Shown here in pieces: positions 1 through 7,360 of a stretch of DNA of 64,000 bases; position 1 is the stretch's first letter; each line of letters starts with the position of its first letter. The notes under the pieces are model-generated. The model had not been told where the DNA came from. It did no database searches and saw nothing but the letters and a program-made list of their open reading frames with translations. Location: positions 1-64,000 of the forward strand of contig NZ_ALBT01000078.1 of the NCBI RefSeq assembly GCF_000766945.1, given 5' to 3'. A program made the translations under genes and the position numbers. The stretch is from Cellvibrio mixtus subsp. mixtus J3-8. Lineage in GTDB: Bacteria; Pseudomonadota; Gammaproteobacteria; Pseudomonadales; Cellvibrionaceae.

Positions 1-9
1 GAAGTTAGA

Positions 10-333
10 TTATGAGGCTTTCGGGTGTCTAGTAAAGTCTGGGAAGTCCAGATATTGATAGAATGGCGCCTTGGTAAAAGTGGTAATTAGACATAATGAC
101 GCGGGCTCTTTTTCAAGCTCTTCTAATAATAAGCTGAATGCATGAACCTGATACCGTGAATAGTCAGATTTTTTTGTTAACTCTAATACTCTCATACAGA
201 TTTCAATACAGCCTTGGGTTTGCCGTTCTTCTTTGGATTGATAGATCAAAGTTTCATCTTCGAGATAACACATGAATTCCAGTTTTCCTGGAAAATCATC
301 CAATTTTACTTTTTCGAATTCATATATATTCAT
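10..333 (-). CDS. Integron cassette protein, unknown function
   Basis: A 107-residue soluble protein with no family I recognise. The frame can be extended to a GTG at 366, but that GTG lies inside the attC site, so I place the start at the ATG at 333 (protein begins MNIYEFEKVK). It is acidic, has several Cys residues and no signal peptide or membrane segment. It is the leftmost complete cassette gene. The bases just left of its stop (GTTAGA at 4-9) look like the edge of another attC, so the array probably continues outside the window. Function cannot be assigned. Confidence 0.6.
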   Translation of the reverse strand: MNIYEFEKVKLDDFPGKLEFMCYLEDETLIYQSKEERQTQGCIEICMRVLELTKKSDYSRYQVHAFSLLLEELEKEPASLCLITTFTKAPFYQYLDFPDFTRHPKAS

Positions 334-350
334 ATGTTTTTTCTGAGAAT

Positions 351-482
351 ACTTAACGCCGCGCACAACGGCAGTTTGTAAATCGTGGCTTTATGGGTTA
401 TTTTTGCGCAGCAAAACCACAAGGCCGCGACTTACAAACTGTCCAGCTCACAAAGTGAGCGTGTTGCAGCACTTTGTTAGAG
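351..482 (-). repeat. attC recombination site 1
   Basis: Read on the minus strand it runs from CTCTAACAAAGTGC to GCGCGGCGTTAAGT. The right core box GTTAAGT fits the GTTRRRY consensus. The inside is a long imperfect palindrome (CAGTTTGTAAGTCG against CGATTTACAAACTG on the same strand, with GTGGTTTTGCTGCGC in the middle), as expected of a folded bottom-strand attC. The stop codon of the neighbouring cassette lies in its left core box. It closely resembles the sites at 929, 1445, 1973 and 42087. Confidence 0.85.
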
Positions 483-923
483 ATGCTGAGATGTATATAT
501 AGTTTGTTTTATTGTGATTTCTTCACCCAAGTAAGCTAAGTCATTATAGGGTATAGAATAAACTTCTTTTTTATTCCATATAAACTTCAACGTGTACACC
601 GGCGCAGAACAAACTCCGACCTTTTTAATATATAAATTTGTGCAGCTGCCACCGAACTCAAGAGCCCGCTTGCTGATATGTGCGAACGTCATAATGCCTT
701 GAGTGTTGCTAATGATGCTAGATCCGGCACTAAATTGATTTATTGGATAGTTAAAAGATTCTTTACCCTCACTATCTAACACCTTTAGCACGACGCCTTG
801 TATTGGTTTTCCACCACCGTCCACGAATACGTATGTAATTTTGGTTTCTGGGAAAGCACCGTCCCAGTTGTAACCAACACAACCTGTGAATAGAAAACAA
901 AATAGAAAGATGTATTTTTTCAT
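477..923 (-). CDS. Cassette-encoded lipoprotein, unknown function
   Basis: A 148-residue protein with an N-terminal hydrophobic stretch ending in the lipobox FTGC (Cys15), so it is probably a lipoprotein of the cell envelope. The mature part is beta-rich and contains a stretch (residues 30-50, YVFVDGGGKPIQGVVLKV) that resembles carboxypeptidase-regulatory or Ig-like folds of the form 'G.PI.G..V.V.D'. The TAA stop overlaps the attC left core box, typical of a cassette. I do not recognise a named family. Confidence 0.7.
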   Translation of the reverse strand: MKKYIFLFCFLFTGCVGYNWDGAFPETKITYVFVDGGGKPIQGVVLKVLDSEGKESFNYPINQFSAGSSIISNTQGIMTFAHISKRALEFGGSCTNLYIKKVGVCSAPVYTLKFIWNKKEVYSIPYNDLAYLGEEITIKQTIYTSQHL

Positions 924-928
924 GATTT

Positions 929-1059
929 CTCTAACACCGTGCTCAACGGCAGTTTGTAAGTCGTGGTTTTGTGGATTACTTTGCGCAGCAAAACCACAAC
1001 ACTGCGACTTTCAAACTATCCAGCACATACAATGCGTGCGTTGCTACACTTTGTTATGC
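929..1059 (-). repeat. attC recombination site 2
   Basis: About 131 bp. On the minus strand it runs from GCATAACAAAGTG to GCACGGTGTTAGAG. Its arms repeat the family pattern: CAGTTTGTAAGTCG near one end and its partner GACTTTCAAACT near the other, with the GTGGTTTTG...CAAAACCAC inner stem. The right core box GTTAGAG deviates from GTTRRRY at its last base. The stop of the gene at 1054-1434 lies inside the left box. Confidence 0.85.
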
Positions 1060-1434
1060 TTTATAAACACTTAACGCAACGTAAGATAGCAAGACAATAA
1101 GCCCCATGCATAAAATTACAGTAGCAACCCTGCTAAAAAATACGCTTGAGCTATTATAAAAAGCAGCCTTTGCTTCTGACTCAATTGCCTCCATTTGCTC
1201 GTCAGATAAACCGCTTTGTATTACCGCGTTTGGATTTTTAAGCAATAGCATTGCATCAGAATACTGATTACTCAAATGAACCCAGATTCCTTGTTTGATT
1301 GCTCTTGCCGCATGACCATAGCGTGGAATATTTGCATAGTCATTAGTACTGCTAACTAATATGCCTTTACTTCTTAAAAGTGCAACAGAATCAGCGATAT
1401 TGCCCTGTATATATTCACTAGTAATTAATTTCAT
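1054..1434 (-). CDS. Cassette protein with C-terminal membrane anchor, DUF2007-like
   Basis: 126 residues. The N-terminal ~70 residues (ADSVALLRSKGILVSST, then GIWVHLSNQYSDAMLLL) resemble the small alpha/beta DUF2007 'putative signal-transducing' fold, which usually appears as a short N-terminal domain. The C-terminus (about residues 100-122, VATVILCMGLIVLLSYVALS) is one transmembrane helix, so the protein should be tail-anchored with its domain in the cytoplasm. Family assignment is by eye and moderate. It sits between two attC sites as a single-gene cassette. Confidence 0.6.
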   Translation of the reverse strand: MKLITSEYIQGNIADSVALLRSKGILVSSTNDYANIPRYGHAARAIKQGIWVHLSNQYSDAMLLLKNPNAVIQSGLSDEQMEAIESEAKAAFYNSSSVFFSRVATVILCMGLIVLLSYVALSVYKA

Positions 1435-1444
1435 AATTAACGAT

Positions 1445-1576
1445 GCATAACCCCGTGCTCAACTACAGTTTGTAAGTCATGGTTTTGTGGATTACTTTTG
1501 CGCAGCAAAACCACAAAACTGCGACTTACAAACTATCCTGCGCACGTAGTGCGCGTGTTACTACGCCTTGTTAGTT
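1445..1576 (-). repeat. attC recombination site 3
   Basis: About 132 bp, minus strand, from AACTAACAAGGCG to GCACGGGGTTATGC. Same arms and same inner stem (GTGGTTTTG/CAAAACCAC) as the other array 1 sites. The core box GTTATGC is the variant also seen in Vibrio-type repeats. The TAA stop of the next cassette gene is at its outer edge. Confidence 0.85.
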
Positions 1577-1965
1577 TATTGGTGTTCCATGTGCGATGCC
1601 TTAGACATAGTATTAACTACCAATTTATAAAGTTGTTTTGGAAGTTTGTGATATTCATTTTGAAGCGTTTCAAGCATGTGTGCCGCAGAATTTGATATGT
1701 CAGTTCCCGCCATAATAGATAAAGCAATGATGAGATGACAAATTGCAAACTCCCTTTCATGCCCTTCTTTGCATGACCAGCGATTCAGCTCTACAACCTC
1801 ATACGGATACCAATACTGCCCCTTTTGCACAATTCCGTTTTGTAAAAAAATTAGGTCATTGAGAGCATTTTTATGTTGATCAGTATCCCTGCCATAATCA
1901 GCGGCAGCTATATAATTAAGCTCTGCTTCCGTAATACTTTCAATAAAACTCAATACTTCATCCAT
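1576..1965 (-). CDS. Cassette protein, unknown function
   Basis: 129 residues, predicted all-helical and soluble, with an ATG start (MDEVLSFIES). It contains a Trp/Tyr-rich centre (GQYWYPYEVVELNRWSCKEGHEREFA) that looks like a conserved core of a small cassette-borne family, but I cannot name the family. No signal peptide or membrane segment. It is the first cassette in transcription order that can still be seen, since no integrase or further cassette lies to its right. Confidence 0.65.
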   Translation of the reverse strand: MDEVLSFIESITEAELNYIAAADYGRDTDQHKNALNDLIFLQNGIVQKGQYWYPYEVVELNRWSCKEGHEREFAICHLIIALSIMAGTDISNSAAHMLETLQNEYHKLPKQLYKLVVNTMSKASHMEHQ

Positions 1966-1972
1966 AGATATA

Positions 1973-2107
1973 AACTAACGTTATGTTCAGCCGCAGCTTG
2001 TAAGCAGCGCATTACGATAAACTTTGCGCAGCAATTCCCTAAATGCGTTACTTACAAACTGTCGAGTGTAAGCGCGAATCGTTGGAGCGGTGTTGCAACC
2101 GTTTGTC
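1973..2107 (-). repeat. attC recombination site 4 (degenerate left box)
   Basis: Last site of array 1. The right core box is GTTAGTT, and the arms GCTTGTAAGC and CTTACAAACTG keep the family pattern. On the outer side the core that should read GTTA is GTCA (TTTGTCATATG), so this end may no longer recombine. No cassette gene follows it on the right. Confidence 0.65.
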
Positions 2108-2512
2108 ATATGTGTTTAATGAAGCTTTATACCAATTTAAACAAAAAGTGATACGCAACAATGTCAAAGCCATTTCAAGATAAAATTTATGTGCCTTATG
2201 GCGCACTACATTTGAGTCAAGGTGTACACATTTGCAATTTTCTTTATTTGCATGAGCAATGATGTTTTTTATTAGCCTTGCCCCATACCCCTTTGACCTT
2301 CGGAAGTAATAAGATCATAAACGTATAGCGCTTAATATGCGCAATAACATTCCAGGATATCAACCAACTAACTTCATGGCAGGGGATTGTTTTATTTGCG
2401 GAAAGATTAATCCGCATTATAAAAACGAATATTGAGTTGGGATTAATGGTTTAAAAGCATAGGCCATATTTCAGGAGATTAAAATAACGCCATATTTCAT
2501 TTTTTGCCTACA
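2108..2512. other. Non-coding stretch between cassette array 1 and the C4-like RNA
   Basis: About 405 bases, AT-rich, with no open frame of plausible codon use and no attC-like palindrome. In a normal integron with cassettes in this orientation, the attI site and the integrase gene would lie here or just to the right; I see neither. Nothing in it matches the corresponding spacer at 43149-43476. Confidence 0.6.
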
Positions 2513-2541
2513 TTGACAAGCCTTACCCCATCCCCTAACCT
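2513..2541 (+). promoter_or_regulatory. Sigma-70 promoter of the C4-like RNA, copy 1
   Basis: TTGACA at 2513-2518, a 17-base spacer and TAACCT at 2536-2541. The copy at 43477-43505 has the same two boxes and the same 17-base spacing although the spacer bases differ, which supports a functional promoter. Transcription would begin near 2548. Confidence 0.75.
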
Positions 2542-2547
2542 GCCCGC

Positions 2548-2735
2548 GCTGCGGTAAATCCCGTGGCCGGGACTCTCACCCCCGATTTATTCCCAATTCG
2601 GCACAAGGCACGTCGCGGTGTTTTGTGTCCTCGCACAGTTATGCCTGTTGATATGGCGGCTGGGCGGGGCCGCCTTCGGGCGGGCCGGTGTTGAATTGGG
2701 ACCGGTGGTGAGACCCCTGCTCAGTCCGCCCCCAT
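2548..2735 (+). ncRNA. C4-like antisense RNA, copy 1 (candidate)
   Basis: A structured leader upstream of the gene at 2787. Visible elements: a hairpin TCCCG-TGGC-CGGGA; a GGCCGCC-TTCG-GGCGGGCC hairpin near 2670-2686; segment TCTCACC (2574-2580) complementary to GGTGAGA (2707-2713); segment CCCAATTC (2592-2599) complementary to GAATTGGG (2693-2700). Downstream, TCTCACC recurs at 2739-2745 and CCCAATTCAAC at 2765-2775, so the same two antisense segments can also pair with the region before the start codon. That two-box layout is the one known for the C4 antisense RNAs of phages P1/P7, which block an antirepressor gene. The C4 family name is by resemblance only. Confidence 0.65.
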
Positions 2736-2786
2736 AAATCTCACCTTATGGGGTTGGTTAAAAACCCAATTCAACGAGATTTTATT

Positions 2787-3086
2787 ATGGATAATGTAAC
2801 CTCTCCCTCCACCTGTGTAATCAAGCTCGATAAATTTCAATACGCTGCTTACCGACAATCGCGCCTGGAAATTCATACATCGCGAGGTCAATTTCTTACC
2901 AGAATTTCTCCGAGTATAAAAATTACGAATGACGATGATGCAATTTTTCAGTTGTGGTGCCAGGCAACCCTGCTGGAAGTGTTGTTCGATCAGATCCAAA
3001 TAAAATTACCACCGAAAACAATCAACAGCATTGTGAGGATTGTCGACAGACTTGATGTACATATTAAAAATCAGTTGTCGATGTAA
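2787..3086 (+). CDS. Small protein under C4-like RNA control, copy 1
   Basis: 99 residues. The frame is open from an ATG at 2748, but that start lies inside the predicted RNA target region, while the ATG at 2787 has an ACGAGA ribosome-binding-like stretch and matches the start of the paralogue at 43744 (MDN in both). Soluble, mixed alpha/beta; shared residues include a DD-A-x-x-QLW motif, LLE-LFDQI and a C-terminal KxQLSM. No known domain recognised; a DUF3077-type family is possible. In C4 systems the controlled gene is an antirepressor, but there is no direct evidence here. Confidence 0.75.
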   Translation: MDNVTSPSTCVIKLDKFQYAAYRQSRLEIHTSRGQFLTRISPSIKITNDDDAIFQLWCQATLLEVLFDQIQIKLPPKTINSIVRIVDRLDVHIKNQLSM

Positions 3087-3107
3087 ATTGCAAGCGAATG
3101 AAAACAG

Positions 3108-3136
3108 ATGGGCGATTAAATATCGCCCATATTTTA
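3108..3136 (+). terminator. Intrinsic terminator after the small protein, copy 1
   Basis: Stem ATGGGCGAT / ATCGCCCAT with a 5-base loop, followed by ATTTTAA. It ends the C4-like RNA / small protein transcript. Confidence 0.75.
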
Positions 3137-3292
3137 ACTTACATACATTTTTCCGATATTTTCTGCTGTTAATCAATTCAGGTAAGTTGTCGCTCAAATT
3201 AATCTAATCGTAACAATCGATTCTGATACTAGGCGCCGTGTTCGGTTTCCCCTTGAAGCCGGGAGCAGTAAACCTAGAAACAGGATTCCCCC

Positions 3293-4870
3293 ATGAAACG
3301 ATTAACAGTGACGGTGACGGGACTGACGCTGGCCATGGCATTGGCTGGCTGCGGTAGTGACAACGACAAAAAAAATAATTCGAGCAAATCCAGCAGCAGC
3401 GTTAGCGTTGCCAGTAGCGCTCTCGCTTCCAGTAGCACACCGGCTACATCCAGCAGCGCTGCGTCCAGTAGCATTAAAAGCTCTAGCAGTGCCCCAAGTT
3501 CCAGTAGCAGTAGCGCCGCGCCGGTAGCAAAAAAGAACGTGTTGTTTTTCCTCGGCGACGGCATGGGTATCACCACCTTGACCGCGATGCGTATTTACGA
3601 AGTGGGCGAAGCAGGCAGCATTACTATCGATACCTTGCCTGAATCCGCATTTGTGCGTACCTATTCTGAAGATGGCCAGGTGACTGATAGTGCGCCCTCT
3701 ATGGCGGCTTATATGACCGGCGTCAAAATGAAAAACGAAGTCATTTCCATGTCGGCTGGCACTAACGCCTATCGCCCGGACGGCTCACAATTTGTTGATG
3801 CCAGCGGCAACAGCACCTGCGAAGCCGGTAATGGCAAGGCCGTTCCAACCCTGCTCGAATTGATGAAGGCAAAAGGTTATGCCACTGGCGTAGTAAGCAC
3901 CACGCGTATCACTCACGCAACACCGGCAACTACCTATTCCCACGTCTGTAATCGCAACGGTGAAAACACTATTGCTGCGCAAATGGTTCCTAACGGCGCA
4001 GGCTTTAACGCGGCTCTCGGCAATGGTATCGATGTCGTATTAGGCGGTGGTTTGCGTCACTTCTTACCGAGCACTGTAAGCGGTGGCCGTCGCACCGACA
4101 GCCGGAATCTGGTTGAAGAAATGAAGGCCGCTGGTTACACCTACGCAACCAATACAGGTGAACTGTTAGCCGCATCAAATGCCACTAACAAGTTGCTCGG
4201 CCTGTTCCATAGCAGCGACATGAGCTACGAGCTGGATCGCAATCCAATAGCAGAACCAAGCCTGTCGGAAATGACCGGTAAAGCGATCGACATCCTGAGC
4301 CAACGCGATAAAGGCTTTTTCCTGATGGTAGAAGGTGGCCGTATTGACCACGCACTCCACGCCAGTAATGCCAAGCGTGCGTTGGTTGACGGCATCGCGT
4401 TTGATAATGCCATCAAGCTTGCGCTGCAAAAAATGGAAGCCGTAGATCCAGGTTTGAAAAACACGCTGGTAGTCGTCACCGCTGACCATGACCACACCCT
4501 GGTGATTAACGGTTACGCCGAGCGCACTGGCAAAACCACGGATAACCATGCCGGAGTATTGGGCCTGGTAAAAAGCTATGCCAATGGCCCCGGCAAAGGC
4601 CAGCCAACCACCGACGTAAACGGCAACCCTTACACCATCCTCGCCTTCGGTAACGGCCCTAATCGTCCTGCTACCCGCATCGCGCTGGATGAAACAACCA
4701 CCAGCGGCAAAGACTATCTGCAAGAAGCGGTTATCCAGTTGGACAGTGAAACCCACGGCGGTGGCGATGTATTCCTGGGTGCAAAAGGATTGGGCGCAGA
4801 AAATTTTCACGGTGTGATCGACAACGTCGAAGTTTTCGGTCTGATCAAAAAAGCCATCAACCTGGAATAA
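3293..4870 (+). CDS. Alkaline phosphatase, lipoprotein with poly-serine linker
   Basis: 525 residues, PhoA-family phosphomonoesterase acting outside the inner membrane. Lipobox LAGC puts the lipidated Cys at 20. Residues 30-77 are a Ser/Ala linker of the kind common in Cellvibrio surface enzymes, then the catalytic domain: FFLGDGMG (metal-ligand Asp89), TDSAPS (nucleophile Ser133), EGGRIDHA, TADHDH and ETHGGGD supply the remaining zinc ligands in family order. It should release phosphate from organic esters. Start ATG 3293 follows a purine-rich AGGA. The paralogue at 4896 starts 25 bases after its stop, so they are probably co-transcribed. No clear Pho box was found. Confidence 0.93.
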   Translation: MKRLTVTVTGLTLAMALAGCGSDNDKKNNSSKSSSSVSVASSALASSSTPATSSSAASSSIKSSSSAPSSSSSSAAPVAKKNVLFFLGDGMGITTLTAMRIYEVGEAGSITIDTLPESAFVRTYSEDGQVTDSAPSMAAYMTGVKMKNEVISMSAGTNAYRPDGSQFVDASGNSTCEAGNGKAVPTLLELMKAKGYATGVVSTTRITHATPATTYSHVCNRNGENTIAAQMVPNGAGFNAALGNGIDVVLGGGLRHFLPSTVSGGRRTDSRNLVEEMKAAGYTYATNTGELLAASNATNKLLGLFHSSDMSYELDRNPIAEPSLSEMTGKAIDILSQRDKGFFLMVEGGRIDHALHASNAKRALVDGIAFDNAIKLALQKMEAVDPGLKNTLVVVTADHDHTLVINGYAERTGKTTDNHAGVLGLVKSYANGPGKGQPTTDVNGNPYTILAFGNGPNRPATRIALDETTTSGKDYLQEAVIQLDSETHGGGDVFLGAKGLGAENFHGVIDNVEVFGLIKKAINLE

Positions 4871-4895
4871 CCCGCACCTTAAATAGGAGAATGCT

Positions 4896-6308
4896 ATGAA
4901 ACGATCTTTTTTAAGTGGCGCCATTTTAAGTTGTGCTGCCGCAATGACTATTAACACTGTTGCCGCTGCCGAAGCTAAAAATATTATTTTCTTCCTGGGC
5001 GATGGTATGGGCCCGGTAACACAAACTGCTGCGCGTATTTACGCGGGCGAAAAAGCCGGGTTGGCAGTCCCTGAAACCCATAAGCTGGCAATGGAAAAAC
5101 TGGGTTACGCCGCGCGCATCAAAACCTATTCCGAAGATGCGCAAACTACCGACAGCGCCCCGGGTATGGCGAGCTATATCACCGGTTCGAAATCCAAGAA
5201 CGAAGTGATTTCCATGACGCCGGATACCAATCCGAACGATGCGTCAGGCAATGCCTATCAAGTCAATGGCGACAGCACTTGCCCTGCTACTGGCAATGGC
5301 CAGGCGGTAGAAACCTTGCTGGAAACCCTGAAGGCGAAAAGCTATGGCACCGGTATCGTGAGTACCACTCGTATCACTCACGCCACTCCCGCTACTACCT
5401 ACGCTCACATTTGTAATCGCAATGCCGAAAATACCATCGCTGCACAAATGGTCCCGAACGGCGCAGGTTACAACACGAAGCTGGGCACCGATGGTATGGA
5501 CGTTGTACTCGGCGGTGGCCGTCGTCACTTTTTACCAACCACGGTTAGCGGCGGCCGTCGCACTGACAGCCGTAACCTGGTTGAAGAAATGAAAACTGCC
5601 GGTTACACCTATGTCAGCACTGGCACCGAGTTAAGCGCGGTTAACCTGGCGAACACCAATAAGTTACTCGGCCTCTTTAATGCCAGCGACCTCAACTACG
5701 ATCTGGATCGCGTGAAAAGCAGCATCAATGAACCAAGCCTGGCTGATATGACCAAGGCAGCCATCCAGGTTCTGTCGCGCAACCAGAAAGGTTATTTCCT
5801 GATGGTGGAAGGTGGCCGTATCGATCACGCACTGCACGGCACCAATGCCAAGCGCGCGCTGGAAGATACACTTGCGTTTGATGCCGCCATTAAAGCCGCT
5901 GTTGAATCAGTTGACCTGAGCAATACCCTGATCATCGTGACCGCCGACCACGACCACGTAATGGCTTTTAACGGTTACTCCAAAATTGGCAACCCGATCC
6001 TTGGCCTGATGCGCGACTACGTCAGCGGTAATCCCACCAAAGATAAACAAGGCAAGCCGTTCACTACGCTGGTATTCGGCAACGGTGGTGGCCCACGTGA
6101 AGCGACTCGCGCGGAACTCCTTGAAGCCGACGTACTGGCTGACGATTACCTTCAGGAAGTGGGTGTGAAACTGGGCAGCGCCGGTTCAGAAACCCACGGC
6201 GGTGGCGATGTCCGCCTGACCGCCGGTGGTGCTGGTAGCCAGCGCTTCAAAGGCACCCTTAACAACACCGACATACATGGTTTGATCAAGCAAGCAATGG
6301 GTTTGTAA
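4896..6308 (+). CDS. Alkaline phosphatase, periplasmic paralogue
   Basis: 470 residues. Same family and motif order as the preceding gene (Asp36 in FFLGDGMG, Ser87 in TDSAPG, EGGRIDHALH, TADHDH, ETHGGGD), but with an ordinary Sec signal peptide ending near AAA-EA instead of a lipobox, and no poly-Ser linker. It is therefore likely free in the periplasm or secreted. Long identical stretches with the upstream copy show a tandem duplication. RBS AGGAGA lies just before ATG 4896. Confidence 0.93.
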   Translation: MKRSFLSGAILSCAAAMTINTVAAAEAKNIIFFLGDGMGPVTQTAARIYAGEKAGLAVPETHKLAMEKLGYAARIKTYSEDAQTTDSAPGMASYITGSKSKNEVISMTPDTNPNDASGNAYQVNGDSTCPATGNGQAVETLLETLKAKSYGTGIVSTTRITHATPATTYAHICNRNAENTIAAQMVPNGAGYNTKLGTDGMDVVLGGGRRHFLPTTVSGGRRTDSRNLVEEMKTAGYTYVSTGTELSAVNLANTNKLLGLFNASDLNYDLDRVKSSINEPSLADMTKAAIQVLSRNQKGYFLMVEGGRIDHALHGTNAKRALEDTLAFDAAIKAAVESVDLSNTLIIVTADHDHVMAFNGYSKIGNPILGLMRDYVSGNPTKDKQGKPFTTLVFGNGGGPREATRAELLEADVLADDYLQEVGVKLGSAGSETHGGGDVRLTAGGAGSQRFKGTLNNTDIHGLIKQAMGL

Positions 6309-6347
6309 TTTCGCTCTTCCAGCCCTTTTTCAAAATGCGGGAAACCA

Positions 6348-6384
6348 CTCAGCACCAAAGAGAGGTCTTCTCTTTGGTGCTGAG
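6348..6384. other. Perfect 16-bp inverted repeat
   Basis: Stem CTCAGCACCAAAGAGA against its complement, loop GGTCT. On the plus strand it is followed by an A-run, not a T-run, so it does not look like a standard terminator for the phosphatase operon. It could stabilise the 3' end of that mRNA. Confidence 0.55.
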
Positions 6385-6472
6385 AAAAAAGCTCCTCCCT
6401 GGCTACACGCCCCGCTTAAAAAGGGGACAGGGAGGGATTTAGTTTTTATTGCTTCAACACGAGTTTCAAAAG

Positions 6473-7156
6473 ATGAAAAAAACAGGTTTTGGTTTACTGG
6501 TTTTGTTGCTGCCTTTGTTCGTGATTACCCACCAGGTCCAGGCTGCCCCCGCCGATGCATTACGCGTGGACTATCACCAATGGAAACTGGGCAAAGATGG
6601 GATACGCCAGGAAATGTCCTATTCCGAATTGCTCTACCGCAAACCCGATTCACTTTGGATCGAACGCGAAATTCCCGAAGCCGCCCAACATTCACACGAC
6701 GATCACCATCACGGTGGACTTGGCCATAAACATGCCGATGTTACTGGTGCTCCGCTATGGATTGTGCGCGATCCGCAAGGAAAACTGGATGTAAAACTGA
6801 TCGATCGCCACGAACAACGCATGATCGAAATAGCAGAAGCTTATTACAGCAATGTAGGGTTTGATGGGCACTGGGTAGAAAGCTGGAGCCTGGCCGATCC
6901 GGAAACCTTACAAAAACTCAAGCCGACAAAAATCAGTGAAAATGGATTGGAAACGTACGAAATCCAACGCGGCACACAACAGATAACGTTAGTGTGGAAC
7001 CCTGAAGGACAATACGCTCAATCCATTACTGCCAAAGACTCACAAGGTTTATCCGGCCGCACTATCAGAGCAAGCGAAATAACCGCACCTAAAACACTGC
7101 CATGGACCCAGCTTGGCAATTACCTTTCACGCGACTATTCCGATCTGCTGGATTAA
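6473..7156 (+). CDS. Exported His-rich protein, unknown function
   Basis: 227 residues from ATG 6473 (MKKTGFG); a TTG at 6449 is in frame but less likely. Signal peptide up to about VQA-AP. A cluster near residues 73-88 (HSHDDHHHGGLGHKH) is a likely metal-binding loop, possibly zinc. The rest is beta-rich with repeated W/E pairs and resembles an outer-membrane-lipoprotein-sorting-like sheet. It follows the two alkaline phosphatases, which need zinc, so a metal-handling role is possible (inference). No family is recognised with certainty. Confidence 0.7.
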   Translation: MKKTGFGLLVLLLPLFVITHQVQAAPADALRVDYHQWKLGKDGIRQEMSYSELLYRKPDSLWIEREIPEAAQHSHDDHHHGGLGHKHADVTGAPLWIVRDPQGKLDVKLIDRHEQRMIEIAEAYYSNVGFDGHWVESWSLADPETLQKLKPTKISENGLETYEIQRGTQQITLVWNPEGQYAQSITAKDSQGLSGRTIRASEITAPKTLPWTQLGNYLSRDYSDLLD

Positions 7157-7172
7157 TTCACGCAAGTATCAG

Positions 7173-7215
7173 AAAAAAGCCGTTGCAAAATAAAATTGCA
7201 GCGGCTTTTTTATTT
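7173..7215 (+). terminator. Intrinsic terminator
   Basis: AAAAAGCCG...TTGCAA and TTGCAG...CGGCTTTTTT form a long stem followed by TTTTTTATTTT. Ends the phosphatase/His-rich protein unit; the A-run on the left may let it work in both directions. Confidence 0.85.
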
Positions 7216-7360
7216 TGCCTTTAACGTGCGTTATTAGACAATCGCCCAACATGGGCTGGTTGCTTTATTAACCAACCTGTAAATCAGGATTTGCAGTGGT
7301 TTCAGGGGAATTTTTCATGCATCATAAACCTTCAAAAAATTAAGGCGCGGAAAACGAAAC

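Noticed and set aside
3200-3292. Pho box before the alkaline phosphatase operon
   Set aside because: No pair of CTGTCAT-like repeats with the right spacing was found.
4175-4957. 260-codon open frame antisense to the first alkaline phosphatase
   Set aside because: It is the mirror of a clear gene with catalytic motifs; GC-rich codons keep the antisense frame open.
6348-6384. Terminator for the phosphatase operon
   Set aside because: The stem is excellent but it is followed by an A-run on the plus strand and no T-run on the minus strand.
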